Shown here one piece after another: positions 44,974 to 57,165 of a stretch of 64,000 bases of DNA. Position numbers and translations under genes: made by a program. Every line of letters starts with the position of its first letter. Positions within the stretch are counted from its first letter, which is position 1. Under the pieces are notes generated by a model. The model searched no databases and had not been told where the DNA came from. It worked only from the letters and a program-made list of their open reading frames with translations. Origin of the DNA: Vibrio mexicanus. Its GTDB lineage: Bacteria; Pseudomonadota; Gammaproteobacteria; Enterobacterales; Vibrionaceae. Location: assembly GCF_001012815.1 (NCBI RefSeq), contig NZ_JYJP01000084.1:1-64000 (forward strand), given 5' to 3'.

Positions 44974-45834
44974 CTACTTAAAGCCTTTTACTTTCTTGAT
45001 TAAGTCGTAGGCGTTCTGAATCTCTTGCGACTTCTCTTTCGCCACGTTCATCATCTCTGGCGGTAAGCCTTTAGCAATGAGCTTATCTGGGTGATGCTCA
45101 TTCATCAGCTTGCGGTAGGCGCGCTTGATGGTTTTACTGTCTGCATTTTCACTCACGCCCAAAATCTCATAAGCGTCGGCTAAGTGATTGGCCTGAGAAG
45201 CCTGTTGCCAGCCTCCTCCAGAATGACGTTGCTGCCCACCTGAATGACCGCCAAACCCACCATCACGTTGAAAACGAAAAGCGGCCTCTTGCATGTGGAG
45301 GCGCTGTTCTAGTTGCTGAGAGGAAAAACCCAAGCCTTGCGCGATTTTATGTAGAACAGAACGCTCACTCGGATGGATGGAGCCATCAGCAAACGCGGCT
45401 GAAATTTGTAGCTCGAGGAAGAACTGCAATAAATCAAAGCGACCGCCAGAAGAAATACGAACTTTATTCAGAACCTCTTCTAGCGGGAATCCAGAATCTT
45501 TACCCTCACGAAAGGCATTTTGCGCAGCCACCTTGTGCTCGCCATGCAGATTCATCCGCTCCATCATGGTCGTTGCGAGTTCAATTTCCTGTTTAGTAAC
45601 TTGGCCTTTCGCCTTAGCAACGTGCCCCATAACAGCAAATGCGGACTTAAAAAACTCTTGCTGCATCTCAGCTTGACTCGGGCCAGAGCCAAATGCCCCC
45701 GAGCTAAAGCCAGCTCTGGCTAAGCGACGTGCTTTGTCAAACTTATGGCCTAGGTACAAACCCAGCAATGCCCCCAGCGGGCCACCAAAGAGAAAACCAA
45801 AAAAGATGCCGAGGATTTTGCCAAAAATATGCAT
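44974..45834 (-). CDS. djlA: Membrane-anchored co-chaperone DjlA
   Basis: The 286-residue protein has one N-terminal glycine-rich membrane helix (ILGIFFGFLFGGPLGALLGLY), a TerB-like helical domain (about 50-190), a Gly/Gln/His linker and a C-terminal J domain. The J domain has the HPD motif in NEHHPDKLIA. DjlA recruits DnaK to the inner membrane and stimulates its ATPase. It is divergent from lptD with the two promoters in a 147-bp gap, as in other gamma-proteobacteria. Confidence 0.93.
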   Translation of the reverse strand: MHIFGKILGIFFGFLFGGPLGALLGLYLGHKFDKARRLARAGFSSGAFGSGPSQAEMQQEFFKSAFAVMGHVAKAKGQVTKQEIELATTMMERMNLHGEHKVAAQNAFREGKDSGFPLEEVLNKVRISSGGRFDLLQFFLELQISAAFADGSIHPSERSVLHKIAQGLGFSSQQLEQRLHMQEAAFRFQRDGGFGGHSGGQQRHSGGGWQQASQANHLADAYEILGVSENADSKTIKRAYRKLMNEHHPDKLIAKGLPPEMMNVAKEKSQEIQNAYDLIKKVKGFK

Positions 45835-45981
45835 TCTGTGCTCTCAATCTATGAATTTTTTGACGCTAGCGCGGTCTGATAGTGCCGGAGCCGTCAATTT
45901 CCTTTATGATAAAGGCCGTTTTCTTTAAGAATGACCCATTGATGGCCCATTCAATCAAGTTCAACAGGATAGTAAAACTCG

Positions 45982-48356
45982 ATGTCACGTTTTCCTCGCA
46001 CCGCATTAGCTGCATCCATAGGTGCAATACTGCTAGCTCATCAAACTCAAGCGGAAGAACTATTGGACGAGAACGTTCAATTAATGCCATCCATTGGCCA
46101 ATGTGCAATATTAGACCCTATTGACCAATGCTTGGTCAATGAGCCCGAGGTAGAAAACGCTAACCAGCTGCCGATTAACGTCGAAGCCGACGACCTTGAA
46201 GCAATCAATGGTGATAAAGCCGTCTACAGTGGTGAAGTAGTTGTCACCCAAGGCAAGAAACGCTTAATCGCTGACAACGTGACTCTACATCAAGTGGACA
46301 ACGTTATCGTTGCAGAAGGAAACGTAAACTTCAGTGACGGCGAGTTTAAAACTATCTCCGATAAAGCGACCAACCACGTCAACGATGATTTGCTCATCAT
46401 GGAGAACACTGACTATCAATTCCTATGTGAGCCAGGACGCGGTGATGCTGCCGTTATCACTAAATCAGGTAAGACCTTCTACGAAATTGAAGACGGATCT
46501 CTAACGTCTTGTCCTGTTGGTGACAATGCATGGCGCCTACGAGCGACAAGCATCGACATCGATCAAGAAAAAGAAGAAGCCACTTTCTATAATCCGCGCT
46601 TTGAAATTCAAAGCGTGCCTGTTTTTTATCTGCCATTTTTGACAGTGCCGATTGGTGATACGCGGAAAACAGGTTTCCTTTACCCTACAGTGGGCTACGG
46701 CTCTAGTGATGGTTTTGAGTTTGAGGTCCCAATCTATTGGAACTTAGCTCCAAATTATGATCTCGAGACCACGGTTAAATACATGGAAAAACGTGGGGCT
46801 CAACTAGATTCAAAATTCCGTTATCTATCTGACTTTGGCTATGGCGAAATAAAGTCAGAGTATCTGCCGGATGACAAAAAATATCCCGAACAGGGTGACC
46901 GTTGGGGTATGCAGTATACTCACAACGGAATTTTCAAAGAGGCTTGGAAGCTTGAAGTCGATTACTCCAAAGTCAGTGACATTCGCTACTTTTCAGATGT
47001 AAGTTCTGGCATCGGTAACCGAGAAGATGGCCAGCTAATTCAAGAAGGCCTGCTTACTTATCGTTCACAAAACTGGGATAGCTCGCTGCTCGTCCGTGAC
47101 TTCCAAGTACTTTCTGAAGGAAATCAGCCCTATCGCTTAATGCCTCAAATTGACTTCAATTACTACGCACCCGAAGTTATGAGGTATCTGGACTTTGACT
47201 TAATCAGCCACGTTTCCCGCTTTGAGACAGACAACCCAAATAACCCATCGGCTACACGTGTTCACGTTGAGCCTGGGCTTAGCGTACCATTCGCTACGAC
47301 TTGGGGGAGTTGGACAACCGAAGCCCGCCTACTTGGTACTTATTACCAACAAAACTTAGATAATGTTGACCTCAGTGCTTCACAATTCGAGGGATTTAAC
47401 CTTCAGGAATCTGTTACTAGGGTCATTCCTGAGTTTAGAAGTCATGCTGGCGTTGTTTTAGAGCGAGATACCGTCATTTTAGACAGTTACACTCAAACTC
47501 TAGAACCACAAATTCAATATGTTTACGTGCCTGAACAAGATCAAAGTGACATCTACAACTATGACACGACTTTGCTCCAAACTGACTACTATGGCCTGTT
47601 CCGCAGTCGAAAATACAGCGGCGTCGATAAAATAGCTGCGGCCAACCAGTTTAGCTATGGTGCATCCACACGATTTTTCGATGAACGCTATCGTGAGCGC
47701 TTAAACATATCTTTTGGCCAAATTTTCTATTTTGACAAAGATAACAAACAATCCAACTTGAACTCATCGGAAGACAACAACTCTAACTACTCAGCTTGGG
47801 CGGTGGAAACAGACTTTAACTACAATGATAGTTGGTTCTTCCATGGTGGTATTCAATACGATATCGATACTAGTGAAGTTCAATTAGGTAACTCAACGAT
47901 AGAGTATCGTTTCCGTGGTGGTTACATTCAAACCAACTACCGATATGTCACAAAAGAATATATCGAAGAAACCGTGGGCTTTGATACATCAAGCATCACG
48001 CGCGACGGTATTTCTCAAGTAGCTTGCTGTCTGCTTACCAAATTTCACCGAAATGGCATGCTAGCGCTCAGTATTTCTATGATATGACCGTCGACGAAGA
48101 ACTAGAATGGCTAGCTAACGTTCGCTACCGCAGCGACTGCTGGTACATTGGCTTTACTTACAGTAACCAACTTCGCAGCTGGGAAGGCGATTTCGTAACC
48201 AATCCAAACGCGACACCTGTGTATGAGAACAACTTTAGCGTCAACTTTGGCATCGTCGGTTTTGGTACTACGATTGGTTCAGACTCTGGAGCCACTGGGG
48301 TGTCTAGTGCGGGTAACGCGCTTGGATACGGCCGACCATTTTTCTTAAATAACTAA
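45982..48356 (+). CDS. lptD: LPS-assembly outer membrane protein LptD (frame broken by one-base loss)
   Basis: The protein has a signal peptide ([17 protein letters not shown]), an OstA-like periplasmic domain (about 60-200) and a large beta-barrel. The cysteines for the disulfides are visible at FLCEPG, LTSCPVG and YRSDCWY. The frame breaks at about 48022: GISQVACC should read [17 protein letters not shown], obtained by adding one G. The rebuilt length is 791 residues. LptD with LptE inserts LPS into the outer leaflet and is essential, so the break is very likely an error. It is the first gene of lptD-surA-pdxA-rsmA-apaGH. Confidence 0.94.
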
Positions 48357-48407
48357 TTAATTATTGCTAGCTCGAAGTTAGCTAGATAAAAAGAAACAGG
48401 ACAGTAA

Positions 48408-49733
48408 ATGATTTCTTGGAAACCCACTTTTTGGGAACAAAGCTCTTGGAAAAAGAGCTTCATGGGCATCGCTATCGCCTTCAGCTTTTCTACAGCGCAG
48501 GCTACTCCAGTTGAACTGGACAAAGTCACCGTGATTGTTAACGAAGGTGTGGTACTGCAGAGTGATGTTGAATCTTCACTTATCACCCTTCGCGCAAATG
48601 CAAAACAAGGTGGTCAAACGCTGCCGAGCGAAGACATTCTAAAAGAGCAAGTACTTGAAAAGCTAATTATCGATACTTTACAGCAACAAGAAGCTGAGCG
48701 TATTGGCGTGCGAATCGATGACAACAGTTTGAACCAAGCTCTACAAGAGATCGCTTCAAACAATGATCAAACACTTGAAGAACTTCAAGCAGAGATCGCC
48801 GCAGAAGGCCTCACCTACCCAGCTTTCCGAGAGCAAATTCGTAAAGAGATGGCGGCAAGTGAAGCACGTAATGCCTTGGTTCGCCGCCGTATCAATATTC
48901 TACCAGCTGAGGTTGATAACCTAGCGGATATTCTTGCTCAAGAAACGAATGCGACCGTTCAATACAAGGTCAGTCATATTCAACTGCGCTATGTTGAGGG
49001 TGAAGACAAGTCCAAACTTGAAGAAAAAGCCAATCGCCTAGTTGAAGAGCTTAACGACGGCGCTGATTTCGCTACGATGGCTTACACCTACTCAAAAGGC
49101 CCTAAAGCACTCGAGGGTGGTGACTGGGGGTGGATGCGTAAAGAAGAGATGCCAACCATTTTCGCCGACCAAATCAAGCTACAAAATAAAGGCACTATCA
49201 TAGGACCATTCAGAAGCGGTATCGGCTTTCACATCTTAAAAATCGATGACGTCAAAGGCTTAGAAACAGTAGCCGTTACTGAGGTTAATGCTCGCCATAT
49301 TCTTATTAAGCCAACGGTAATCCTAAGTGATGAAGGCGTACAGAGGCAGCTCAACGACATTATTCGCCGCATTAATGCAGGCGAAGCAAACTTTGGTGAC
49401 TTAGCTCAACAATACAGTCAAGACCCAGGTTCAGCCGTACAAAATGGTGAGCTGGGCTATCAAACACCTGATTTATATGTACCTGAGTTCAGGCACCAAG
49501 TTGAGACTCTCCCAGAAGGCCAAATCAGTGAACCATTCAAAACAGTTCACGGTTGGCATATTGTCGAGGTAATAGATCGCCGTGAAGTTGACCGCACAGA
49601 CTCTGCGTTGAAGAACAAAGCTTACCGAATTTTGTTTAATCGCAAATTCAACGAAGAAGCTAGCGCATGGTTGCAAGAGCTTCGAGCCAGTGCCTTCGTC
49701 GAAATTGTCGAGGAAACTCAAAATGACGATTAA
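48408..49733 (+). CDS. surA: Periplasmic chaperone / prolyl isomerase SurA
   Basis: The 441-residue protein has a signal peptide ([15 protein letters not shown]), an N-terminal chaperone domain and two parvulin domains. The first contains VSHIQLRY and GGDWGWM; the second contains NARHILIKP and NGELGY. A short C-terminal helix completes the fold. SurA escorts outer-membrane proteins such as LptD and porins to the BAM complex. Its stop overlaps the pdxA start by 11 bases. AGGACAG precedes the ATG. Confidence 0.95.
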   Translation: MISWKPTFWEQSSWKKSFMGIAIAFSFSTAQATPVELDKVTVIVNEGVVLQSDVESSLITLRANAKQGGQTLPSEDILKEQVLEKLIIDTLQQQEAERIGVRIDDNSLNQALQEIASNNDQTLEELQAEIAAEGLTYPAFREQIRKEMAASEARNALVRRRINILPAEVDNLADILAQETNATVQYKVSHIQLRYVEGEDKSKLEEKANRLVEELNDGADFATMAYTYSKGPKALEGGDWGWMRKEEMPTIFADQIKLQNKGTIIGPFRSGIGFHILKIDDVKGLETVAVTEVNARHILIKPTVILSDEGVQRQLNDIIRRINAGEANFGDLAQQYSQDPGSAVQNGELGYQTPDLYVPEFRHQVETLPEGQISEPFKTVHGWHIVEVIDRREVDRTDSALKNKAYRILFNRKFNEEASAWLQELRASAFVEIVEETQNDD

Positions 49734-50715
49734 ACGTATCGTTGTGACCGCAGGTGAGCCTGCGGGAATTGGGCCAGACTTAGTTCTGGCTCAATCAACG
49801 GAAAACTGGCCGCACCAACTGGTTGTGTGTGCAGACAAAAAAATGCTGCAGGCACGGGCGGAGCAACTGGGTATCGAAGTCAATCTTCTGGATTATAATG
49901 CCGAGTCTGCACCTACACCGCAGCAAGCGGGCACGCTCATTGTCGACAATATTGACTTAGCGGTGCCAGCGGTTGCAGGACAACTCGATGAGAGCAACGG
50001 CCATTACGTACTAAAAACGCTCGAAAGAGCCGCTTTGGGCTGTATGAATGGTGAATTTGATGCTATTGTCACCGGCCCCGTTCATAAGGGTGTGATCAAT
50101 CGTGCTGGAGTAGCCTTTAGTGGCCATACGGAGTTCTTTGCAGAGAAATCCAATACACCGCTGGTTGTTATGATGTTGGCCACCGAAGGACTTCGAGTTG
50201 CCTTAGTCACCACCCATATTCCTCTTGCTTATGTATCCAAAGCTGTGACAGAGGAAAGACTGGAGAAAATTATCGATATTCTCCATAAAGATCTACGGGA
50301 CAAATTTGCAATCGACAAACCGACGATTTATGTCTGTGGACTTAATCCACACGCTGGAGAGGACGGTTGCCTAGGTAGAGAGGAAATTGAAACCATTACC
50401 CCTACCTTAGAAAAGATACGCCAGCGAGATGGTATTAATTTAATTGGCCCATTGCCGGCCGATACCATCTTTAGCGAAAAGTACTTACAAGAAGCCGATG
50501 CGGTTTTGGGCATGTATCACGATCAGGTGCTGCCGGTTCTAAAATACAAAGGTTTTGGTCGCTCAGTGAATATCACTCTTGGCCTACCTTTTATTAGAAC
50601 CTCGGTTGATCACGGTACCGCATTGGAACTGGCAGGAACTGGCACTGCGGATACAGGGAGCTTTAGAACAGCACTCGCTCATGCGATTGAGCTAGTAGAC
50701 AAGAAAACTGATTAA
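49723..50715 (+). CDS. pdxA: 4-hydroxythreonine-4-phosphate dehydrogenase
   Basis: The 330-residue protein starts [19 protein letters not shown] and has the metal-binding His residues in [20 protein letters not shown] and [11 protein letters not shown]. It makes the amino-ketone precursor of pyridoxal phosphate in the DXP-dependent route. The start at 49723 gives the conserved N-terminus and lies inside the end of surA, indicating coupling; an upstream start at 49690 adds residues read from surA. Confidence 0.94.
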   Translation: MTIKRIVVTAGEPAGIGPDLVLAQSTENWPHQLVVCADKKMLQARAEQLGIEVNLLDYNAESAPTPQQAGTLIVDNIDLAVPAVAGQLDESNGHYVLKTLERAALGCMNGEFDAIVTGPVHKGVINRAGVAFSGHTEFFAEKSNTPLVVMMLATEGLRVALVTTHIPLAYVSKAVTEERLEKIIDILHKDLRDKFAIDKPTIYVCGLNPHAGEDGCLGREEIETITPTLEKIRQRDGINLIGPLPADTIFSEKYLQEADAVLGMYHDQVLPVLKYKGFGRSVNITLGLPFIRTSVDHGTALELAGTGTADTGSFRTALAHAIELVDKKTD

Positions 50716-50777
50716 TACGTTAGCGAAGCAACTACACTTTCGATAGCGGTTAATTAAGCACTGAATTCGAGATAACT

Positions 50778-51584
50778 ATGAGAAATGATGTCCATTTAGG
50801 GCACAAAGCGCGTAAACGTTTTGGTCAAAACTTCCTAAACGATCCTTACATTATTGACGGGATCGTTTCCTCTATCAATCCAAAGCCAGGGCAAAATCTA
50901 GTGGAAATTGGCCCAGGCTTGGGGGCAATTACAGAGCCTGTTGGGCGCGAAGTCGACAAGTTCACTGTAATTGAACTGGATAGAGATTTGGCAGAGCGCC
51001 TTCGCAATCACCCAGAATTAGCGGATAAACTCACCATCCACGAAGGTGATGCAATGCGTTTTGACTTCACTCAACTGGTGAAGCCAAATAACAAGCTGCG
51101 CATTTTCGGCAACTTGCCATACAACATCTCTACTCCGCTAATGTTCCACCTATTTGAATTCCATAAAGATATTCAAGACATGCACTTCATGTTGCAGAAA
51201 GAAGTGGTGAATCGTTTGGCAGCGGGCCCTGGTAGCAAAGCATACGGTCGTCTCACGGTGATGGCTCAGTACTACTGTAAAGTCACACCAGTGCTTGAAG
51301 TGCCACCAACGGCTTTCGTACCGCCACCAAAAGTAGACTCAGCGGTTGTTCGTCTAACACCATACGAAGAGCTACCACATCCGGCAACCAGTTTGAAGTG
51401 GTTAGATCGCGTATGTCGCGAGGGCTTTAACCAGCGTCGTAAAACGGTTCGTAACTGCTATAAAGGCCTGCTTGATGCTGAAACTCTAGAAGAGTTAGGT
51501 GTGAATCCGAGCTCTAGACCAGAGCAGATCACTCTAGAGCAATTTGTCGCGATGGCAAACTGGCTCGATGCGAATCATAAATAG
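50778..51584 (+). CDS. rsmA: 16S rRNA dimethyladenosine transferase RsmA (KsgA)
   Basis: The 268-residue methyltransferase has the SAM motif [12 protein letters not shown], the catalytic NLPYNIST and the C-terminal helical domain with [11 protein letters not shown]. It dimethylates A1518 and A1519 of 16S rRNA in a late 30S checkpoint. It follows pdxA by 62 bases and is followed by a terminator, so apaGH may have an extra promoter. Confidence 0.95.
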   Translation: MRNDVHLGHKARKRFGQNFLNDPYIIDGIVSSINPKPGQNLVEIGPGLGAITEPVGREVDKFTVIELDRDLAERLRNHPELADKLTIHEGDAMRFDFTQLVKPNNKLRIFGNLPYNISTPLMFHLFEFHKDIQDMHFMLQKEVVNRLAAGPGSKAYGRLTVMAQYYCKVTPVLEVPPTAFVPPPKVDSAVVRLTPYEELPHPATSLKWLDRVCREGFNQRRKTVRNCYKGLLDAETLEELGVNPSSRPEQITLEQFVAMANWLDANHK

Positions 51585-51636
51585 TAGAAAATCTTGATTA
51601 AATTGAGCATGTTATCAATTTAAAGAGAACCATCTT

Positions 51637-51670
51637 TAAAGCCTCTAGCATTCACAAGCTAGAGGCTTTA
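51637..51670 (+). terminator. Terminator between rsmA and apaG
   Basis: AAAGCCTCTAGC and GCTAGAGGCTTT form a 12-bp stem; the tail TATATTTT is only moderately T-rich, so some read-through into apaG is likely. Confidence 0.8.
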
Positions 51671-51704
51671 TATTTTAAAAGTAAGATGAGTTTTAGGAGT
51701 TCAC

Positions 51705-52085
51705 ATGGATGTATCTACCCCTTGCATCAAAGTTCAAGTCCACACCAAGTACATTGAAGAGCAATCTGAACCCGATAACAATCGATATATCTTCGCTTAT
51801 ATTATCACCGTCAAAAACCTCAGCTCTCAAACCGTGCAACTTATCAGCCGACGCTGGCTGATCCATGATGCCAATGGCAAGCAGCTATCCATCGAAGGTG
51901 ATGGTGTGGTTGGCCAGCAACCTTTTATTGAAGCGCGTGACGAATATACCTATAGCAGCGGTACTGCAATTGAGACCCCCGTTGGCGTAATGCAAGGTCA
52001 GTACATTATGCATGATGAATCTGGTAAAGAGTTCATCGCTGAAATAGAACCCTTTCGACTCGCCATGCCTAACGTTTTAAATTAA
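51705..52085 (+). CDS. apaG: ApaG (DUF525) protein
   Basis: The 126-residue protein has the ApaG fold with [33 protein letters not shown] and the VVGQQPFI loop. ApaG is a small beta-sandwich of unclear biochemical role, linked to Co2+ tolerance and found with ApaH. GGAG precedes the ATG. It is 35 bases before apaH, the standard operon. Confidence 0.93.
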   Translation: MDVSTPCIKVQVHTKYIEEQSEPDNNRYIFAYIITVKNLSSQTVQLISRRWLIHDANGKQLSIEGDGVVGQQPFIEARDEYTYSSGTAIETPVGVMQGQYIMHDESGKEFIAEIEPFRLAMPNVLN

Positions 52086-52120
52086 CTTTCTGCTCTCGTA
52101 CTGCAAAATTAGGAAATACC

Positions 52121-52927
52121 GTGTCGAACTATATAGTTGGGGATATCCAAGGCTGTTTTGATGAGCTTCAAGCTCTACTGGCTAAGGCAGAGTTTGATGA
52201 GAGTAAAGACACTCTTTGGATCACAGGTGATCTTGTGGCTCGCGGCCCAAAATCTCTTGAAACTCTTCGCTTTGTTAAAGCGCTAGGTAGCGCTGCAAAA
52301 GTTATCCTCGGTAACCACGACTTGCACCTGCTCGCCGTTGGCTTAGGTGTCCACAAGGTCAAAGATAAAGATAAAACCGCAGCGATTTTCGAAGCGACCG
52401 ACAGAGACGAGCTCCTCCACTGGCTACGTAAACAACCTCTTTTAGCCGAGCATGAAGAATTTCTTATCTGCCATGCGGGCATCAGTCCTCAGTGGGATCT
52501 GAAGCAAGCTAGAGAGTGTGCTGAAGAAGTGGAAGCCATTTTAAAAAGCGACGATTGGGCTTGGTTGATAAGAAACATGTACGAGAATCAACCTGCTCTT
52601 TGGGACAAGAAATTGAAAGGTATCGAGCGATATCGCTATACCATCAACGCATTTACTCGAATGCGCTTTTGTTTTTCTGATGGCCAATTGGATATGGCGT
52701 GTAAGCTTCCACCCGAGAGTGTTAAAAATAACAATCTAGTACCATGGTTTAAGACTCCAGGGCGCAAAGACATAGAGAAAACGATTCTATTTGGTCACTG
52801 GGCTGCGCTGAAAGGATATGAGAATAAAGACGTTATTGGTTTAGACACGGGTTGTGTTTGGGGTGGACAACTAACGATGCTGAGATGGGAAGACAAACAA
52901 TATTTCACTCAGGATGCCCTGAGTTGA
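52121..52927 (+). CDS. apaH: Diadenosine tetraphosphatase ApaH
   Basis: The 268-residue symmetric Ap4A hydrolase has the metallophosphatase motifs: VGDIQGCFDEL, WITGDLVARGP, ILGNHDLHLL and CHAGISPQW. It hydrolyses Ap4A to two ADP and also removes Np4 caps from RNA. The start is GTG with AGGAAA upstream. It converges on folA across a long hairpin. Confidence 0.95.
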   Translation: MSNYIVGDIQGCFDELQALLAKAEFDESKDTLWITGDLVARGPKSLETLRFVKALGSAAKVILGNHDLHLLAVGLGVHKVKDKDKTAAIFEATDRDELLHWLRKQPLLAEHEEFLICHAGISPQWDLKQARECAEEVEAILKSDDWAWLIRNMYENQPALWDKKLKGIERYRYTINAFTRMRFCFSDGQLDMACKLPPESVKNNNLVPWFKTPGRKDIEKTILFGHWAALKGYENKDVIGLDTGCVWGGQLTMLRWEDKQYFTQDALS

Positions 52928-52934
52928 GCTCATA

Positions 52935-52977
52935 GCCACTCTACGCAGAAAGTTTTTCACTCAGAGTAGAGTGGCTC
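52935..52977. terminator. Bidirectional terminator apaH / folA
   Basis: GCCACTCTAC and GTAGAGTGGC form a 10-bp stem at the ends of the gap. The loop is long and the T-runs are poor. Confidence 0.55.
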
Positions 52978-52983
52978 ATTCGA

Positions 52984-53462
52984 TTACTTCTCTAAAACCA
53001 CAAAACGCATATTGTAGGTGTTCTTCTCGTCTGCCTCGTATGTTTCCGAATACGTTTCTTTAAACGACTCATCCACTGTGGAAACTGAGTATCACCCTCA
53101 ATCTGTGCATCAATATGGGTGACGTAGAGCCTATCAGCCTTCGGTAGGCAAGCTTGATAAATCGCACCACCACCAATAATCATGACTTCCGGCTCTGACG
53201 AAACAAGATCTAATGCGGCTTCAATAGAAGTGACCGTCGATACCCCTTCAATCTCCAACGACTCATCTCGCGAGATCACAATATTCTGACGACCAGGCAA
53301 CGGACGACCAATAGAATCATAAGTCTTGCGCCCCATCAGCACAGGCTTGCCTAACGTACACTTCTTGAACCAGCCAAAATCGGCCGGTAAGTGCCAAGGC
53401 ATCTGGTTGTCCTTACCAATGATTCGATTTTCTGCCATTGCGGCAATCATACTAATGATCAT
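52984..53462 (-). CDS. folA: Dihydrofolate reductase FolA (frame broken by one-base loss)
   Basis: The enzyme begins ISMIAAMAENRIIGKDNQMPWHLP, with PADFGWFKK, GRKTYDSIGRPLPGR and IGGGAIY present. Near 53073-53074 the frame breaks: FPQWMSRLKKR should read FPQWDESFKETYSETYEAD with one more G, ending MRFVVLEK at TAA 52984. The rebuilt length is 159 residues, identical to the E. coli enzyme. It reduces dihydrofolate with NADPH and is the target of trimethoprim. It is essential, so the break should be an error. Confidence 0.93.
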
Positions 53463-53504
53463 TCACTGTCCTATTCACTTTTCAAACACAACTTACCCAT
53501 TGCG

Positions 53505-53970
53505 TTAAACAATCGATTTTCGTCGGTAGAATAACAAGCCCGGCATCGCTAATCCAATAGCTAAGCTGCAATAATAAACATTGCCGTTAAGAAGTTCTCA
53601 ATCAAATGCGCTAATAGCTCGGGTGAATAGCTTGATGGTTAATCTCGACCAAAGCAATCATGGCTCGGAAAGCAAACACCCCTGGCACCATAGGAATCAA
53701 AGCGGCAACAGTGAAAACTTTTGGGTGAGCTAAAAATCGGTGAGACCAATGAACTCCAATCATACCAACGATGGTTGCGGCGAAGAGTGTTGCCCATTCG
53801 ATTGGGACACCATAATGCATCATCAGGTAGCGGCTACCATGCCCGATTGCGCCACCCAATGCACAATAAATAAGTGCTTTCTGAGGGACGTTAAAGACCA
53901 GAGCAAAGCCAACAGCAGGGATCGCGGCGAACAACATATCATTTAAAAGGCCTAAGAGTAGATCCATCAT
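53505..53970 (-). CDS. yjjB: YjjB-like exporter subunit (two one-base losses)
   Basis: The protein starts [19 protein letters not shown] and is the C-terminal half of a ThrE-type exporter (ThrE_2 domain). The frame breaks at 53631 (HQAIHPSY instead of [16 protein letters not shown]) and at 53566 (AA.LAIG instead of [13 protein letters not shown]). Restoring one G at each rebuilds about 155 residues ending RRKSIV. With YjjP it forms a small-acid exporter (succinate in E. coli). Its ATG overlaps the yjjP stop. Confidence 0.8.
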
Positions 53971-54732
53971 GCGCTCCACCCCCATACGCCAAGCAGACTC
54001 ATTGCCGCCACAATACCTAGAGCGGTCGCCAGAGTAAGTAGACTGGCCATTACAAAACGAGCAATACCCATATTGATGTAGCCTTTGATCATATCCGCCA
54101 CCGCGTTGATCAATGGGAAGCCGGGAACTAGCATGAGTACTGACGATGCCATAACAATGGTAGCTGATTGCCAATCGAGTAAATAACCGCTTGTGCTGAA
54201 ATACTAGTTGTGACGAACGCAGTTACCGCAAAATTAAGCAACGGATTGAAATGGCGATGACCGATTTCTTGTCTAACTATCATCCCGATAGAAGAAGCAA
54301 TAAACGTCATCATAAACACCAACCAATCACCGCCAGCGAGTCGACTGAAAGAGGCACATGACAGCCCTATCATAAGAACAACCAACCAGCGATTGTAACG
54401 CTCAGGGCTAATCTGATTAAGTTTCACCTGAGCCAGTTTGTAATCCAGTATGCCCTTTTCCAGCATGATGCAAATACGCTGCACTTGGGTGATAACGCGC
54501 ATGTTAATACCGCGATCTGGCTTCGCCTTGCCGTAGTAATGCAATGATCTTGATAAACGGTGGTGACGACAAGCGAACTAGCCGACAGGGAGACTTCAAC
54601 TTCATCCACGCCAGCGGCGATGCCAATACGGCGAGTAATGTCGCCAACTAAGGTACTTTCTGCGCCATGAGCTAAGAGCATTTGTCCCGCTTGGGCTATG
54701 AGGCGTGATATTTCACGCTGTTTCGAGGCCAT
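53967..54732 (-). CDS. yjjP: YjjP-like exporter subunit (two one-base losses)
   Basis: The frame begins [19 protein letters not shown] and carries the ThrE motifs HGAEST and [11 protein letters not shown]. It breaks at about 54524-54532: CITTARRSQ should read [15 protein letters not shown] or close to it. It breaks again at 54164: IGNQLPLL should read [19 protein letters not shown]. One G at each place gives 255 residues ending in VWGWSA; the E. coli protein has 256. Several membrane segments follow a soluble N-terminal domain. YjjP and YjjB together export succinate-like acids. Confidence 0.8.
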
Positions 54733-54806
54733 GATTCCTTCCAGTAAGCCAATGCACGAATACTCTATTCTGCCCTAACTTCATTTTGTTATGTATGATT
54801 TAGACA

Positions 54807-54840
54807 TAAAAAAACCGCAATCCATGATTGCGGTTTTTCA
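54807..54840. terminator. Terminator between obgE and yjjP
   Basis: AAAAACCGCAATC and GATTGCGGTTTTT form a long stem with T-runs on both strands; it terminates obgE. Confidence 0.9.
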
Positions 54841-54862
54841 AAGTTCAATTTAGATATGGAAA

Positions 54863-56037
<1,175 letters not shown>

Positions 56038-56231
56038 TTACTCCGCATTTTGTGCGTTGCAATATCACCGTAAACGGGTGATATAAATTCTAGCAGATCC
56101 GAATTTAAGATCGATCACCTGGAATCTGTGTTCTTACTGCATCTGGAACAAATAAAAAGTAACCCTGAACCCAAACACTCATCTAACTGATTGTATCGTC
56201 GAGGACGTCTTGTTATTTGCACTTCATAAAT

Positions 56232-56262
56232 AAAAAACCCCGCCGAATAGGCAGGGCTTTTA
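56232..56262. terminator. rplU-rpmA terminator
   Basis: AAAAAACCCCGCC and GGCAGGGCTTTT form a stem with one mismatch downstream of rpmA. Confidence 0.75.
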
Positions 56263-56305
56263 AATTCAGCTTGAAAGCTTAAAGGTAAATTAGCGCAGTG
56301 CTAAA

Positions 56306-56563
56306 TTACTCAGCTTCGATGCTAACGAATTTACGGTTTTTAGGACCTTTCACTTCGAATTTCACTTTACCTTCAGTAAGAGCGAATAGAGTGTGATCTT
56401 TACCGATACCAACGTTAGTACCAGCGTGGAACTTAGTACCACGTTGACGAACAATGATGTTACCTGCAAGTACAGATTCACCACCGAAACGTTTTACACC
56501 AAGGCGTTTGCTTTCTGAATCGCGGCCGTTACGAGTAGAACCACCAGCTTTTTTGTGTGCCAT
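56306..56563 (-). CDS. rpmA: 50S ribosomal protein L27
   Basis: The 85-residue protein starts [18 protein letters not shown], the hallmark of L27, whose N-terminus reaches the peptidyl transferase centre. [20 protein letters not shown] is conserved. It lies 18 bases after rplU in one operon. Confidence 0.97.
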   Translation of the reverse strand: MAHKKAGGSTRNGRDSESKRLGVKRFGGESVLAGNIIVRQRGTKFHAGTNVGIGKDHTLFALTEGKVKFEVKGPKNRKFVSIEAE

Positions 56564-56581
56564 TGTTAAACTCTCCTAAAA

Positions 56582-56893
56582 TTAAGCGTTGATGCCAGTG
56601 ATTTTCACTTCAGTGAACCACTGACGGTGACCAGCTTGCTTGCGAGAATGCTTACGACGACGGAACTTAACGATTTTAACTTTATCGCCACGACCGTGTT
56701 GTACAACTTCTGCTACAACTTTGCCACCCTCTACTAGAGGAGCACCAACTTGAATGTCTTCACCGTTAGCAACAAGTAGAACTTTATCAAATTCAACAGT
56801 TGCACCAGTTTCAACGTCTAATTTCTCTAAACGAAGAGTTTGACCTTCGCTTACACGGTGTTGTTTACCACCAGATTGGAAAACAGCGTACAT
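56582..56893 (-). CDS. rplU: 50S ribosomal protein L21
   Basis: The 103-residue protein starts [18 protein letters not shown] and has [20 protein letters not shown] near the C-terminus, both typical of L21. It binds 23S rRNA early in assembly. It is divergent from ispB, as in other gamma-proteobacteria. Confidence 0.97.
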   Translation of the reverse strand: MYAVFQSGGKQHRVSEGQTLRLEKLDVETGATVEFDKVLLVANGEDIQVGAPLVEGGKVVAEVVQHGRGDKVKIVKFRRRKHSRKQAGHRQWFTEVKITGINA

Positions 56894-57165
56894 ATTTTAC
56901 TCCGCTTTTTCCGCACAGCCTTATGCTACATATTTGTGCAATTTGGGTGTGCGCTAAACTAATCATCAATAGGGCGCAGATTCTACAGAAAGGGCGACCC
57001 TATGACAAGCCATATTTTTAAAAAATTGGCGAAAAGCTAATCGCCAAAGAAAAGTGCCGCAATCATGCCCTTTAGCCATGTATTAATCAACGTTTTTTAG
57101 TGTATTATTCAGCTAATAAAGAAGATAAGAATACCTTACGGGTACTAACCTCAGCCGGATGTACA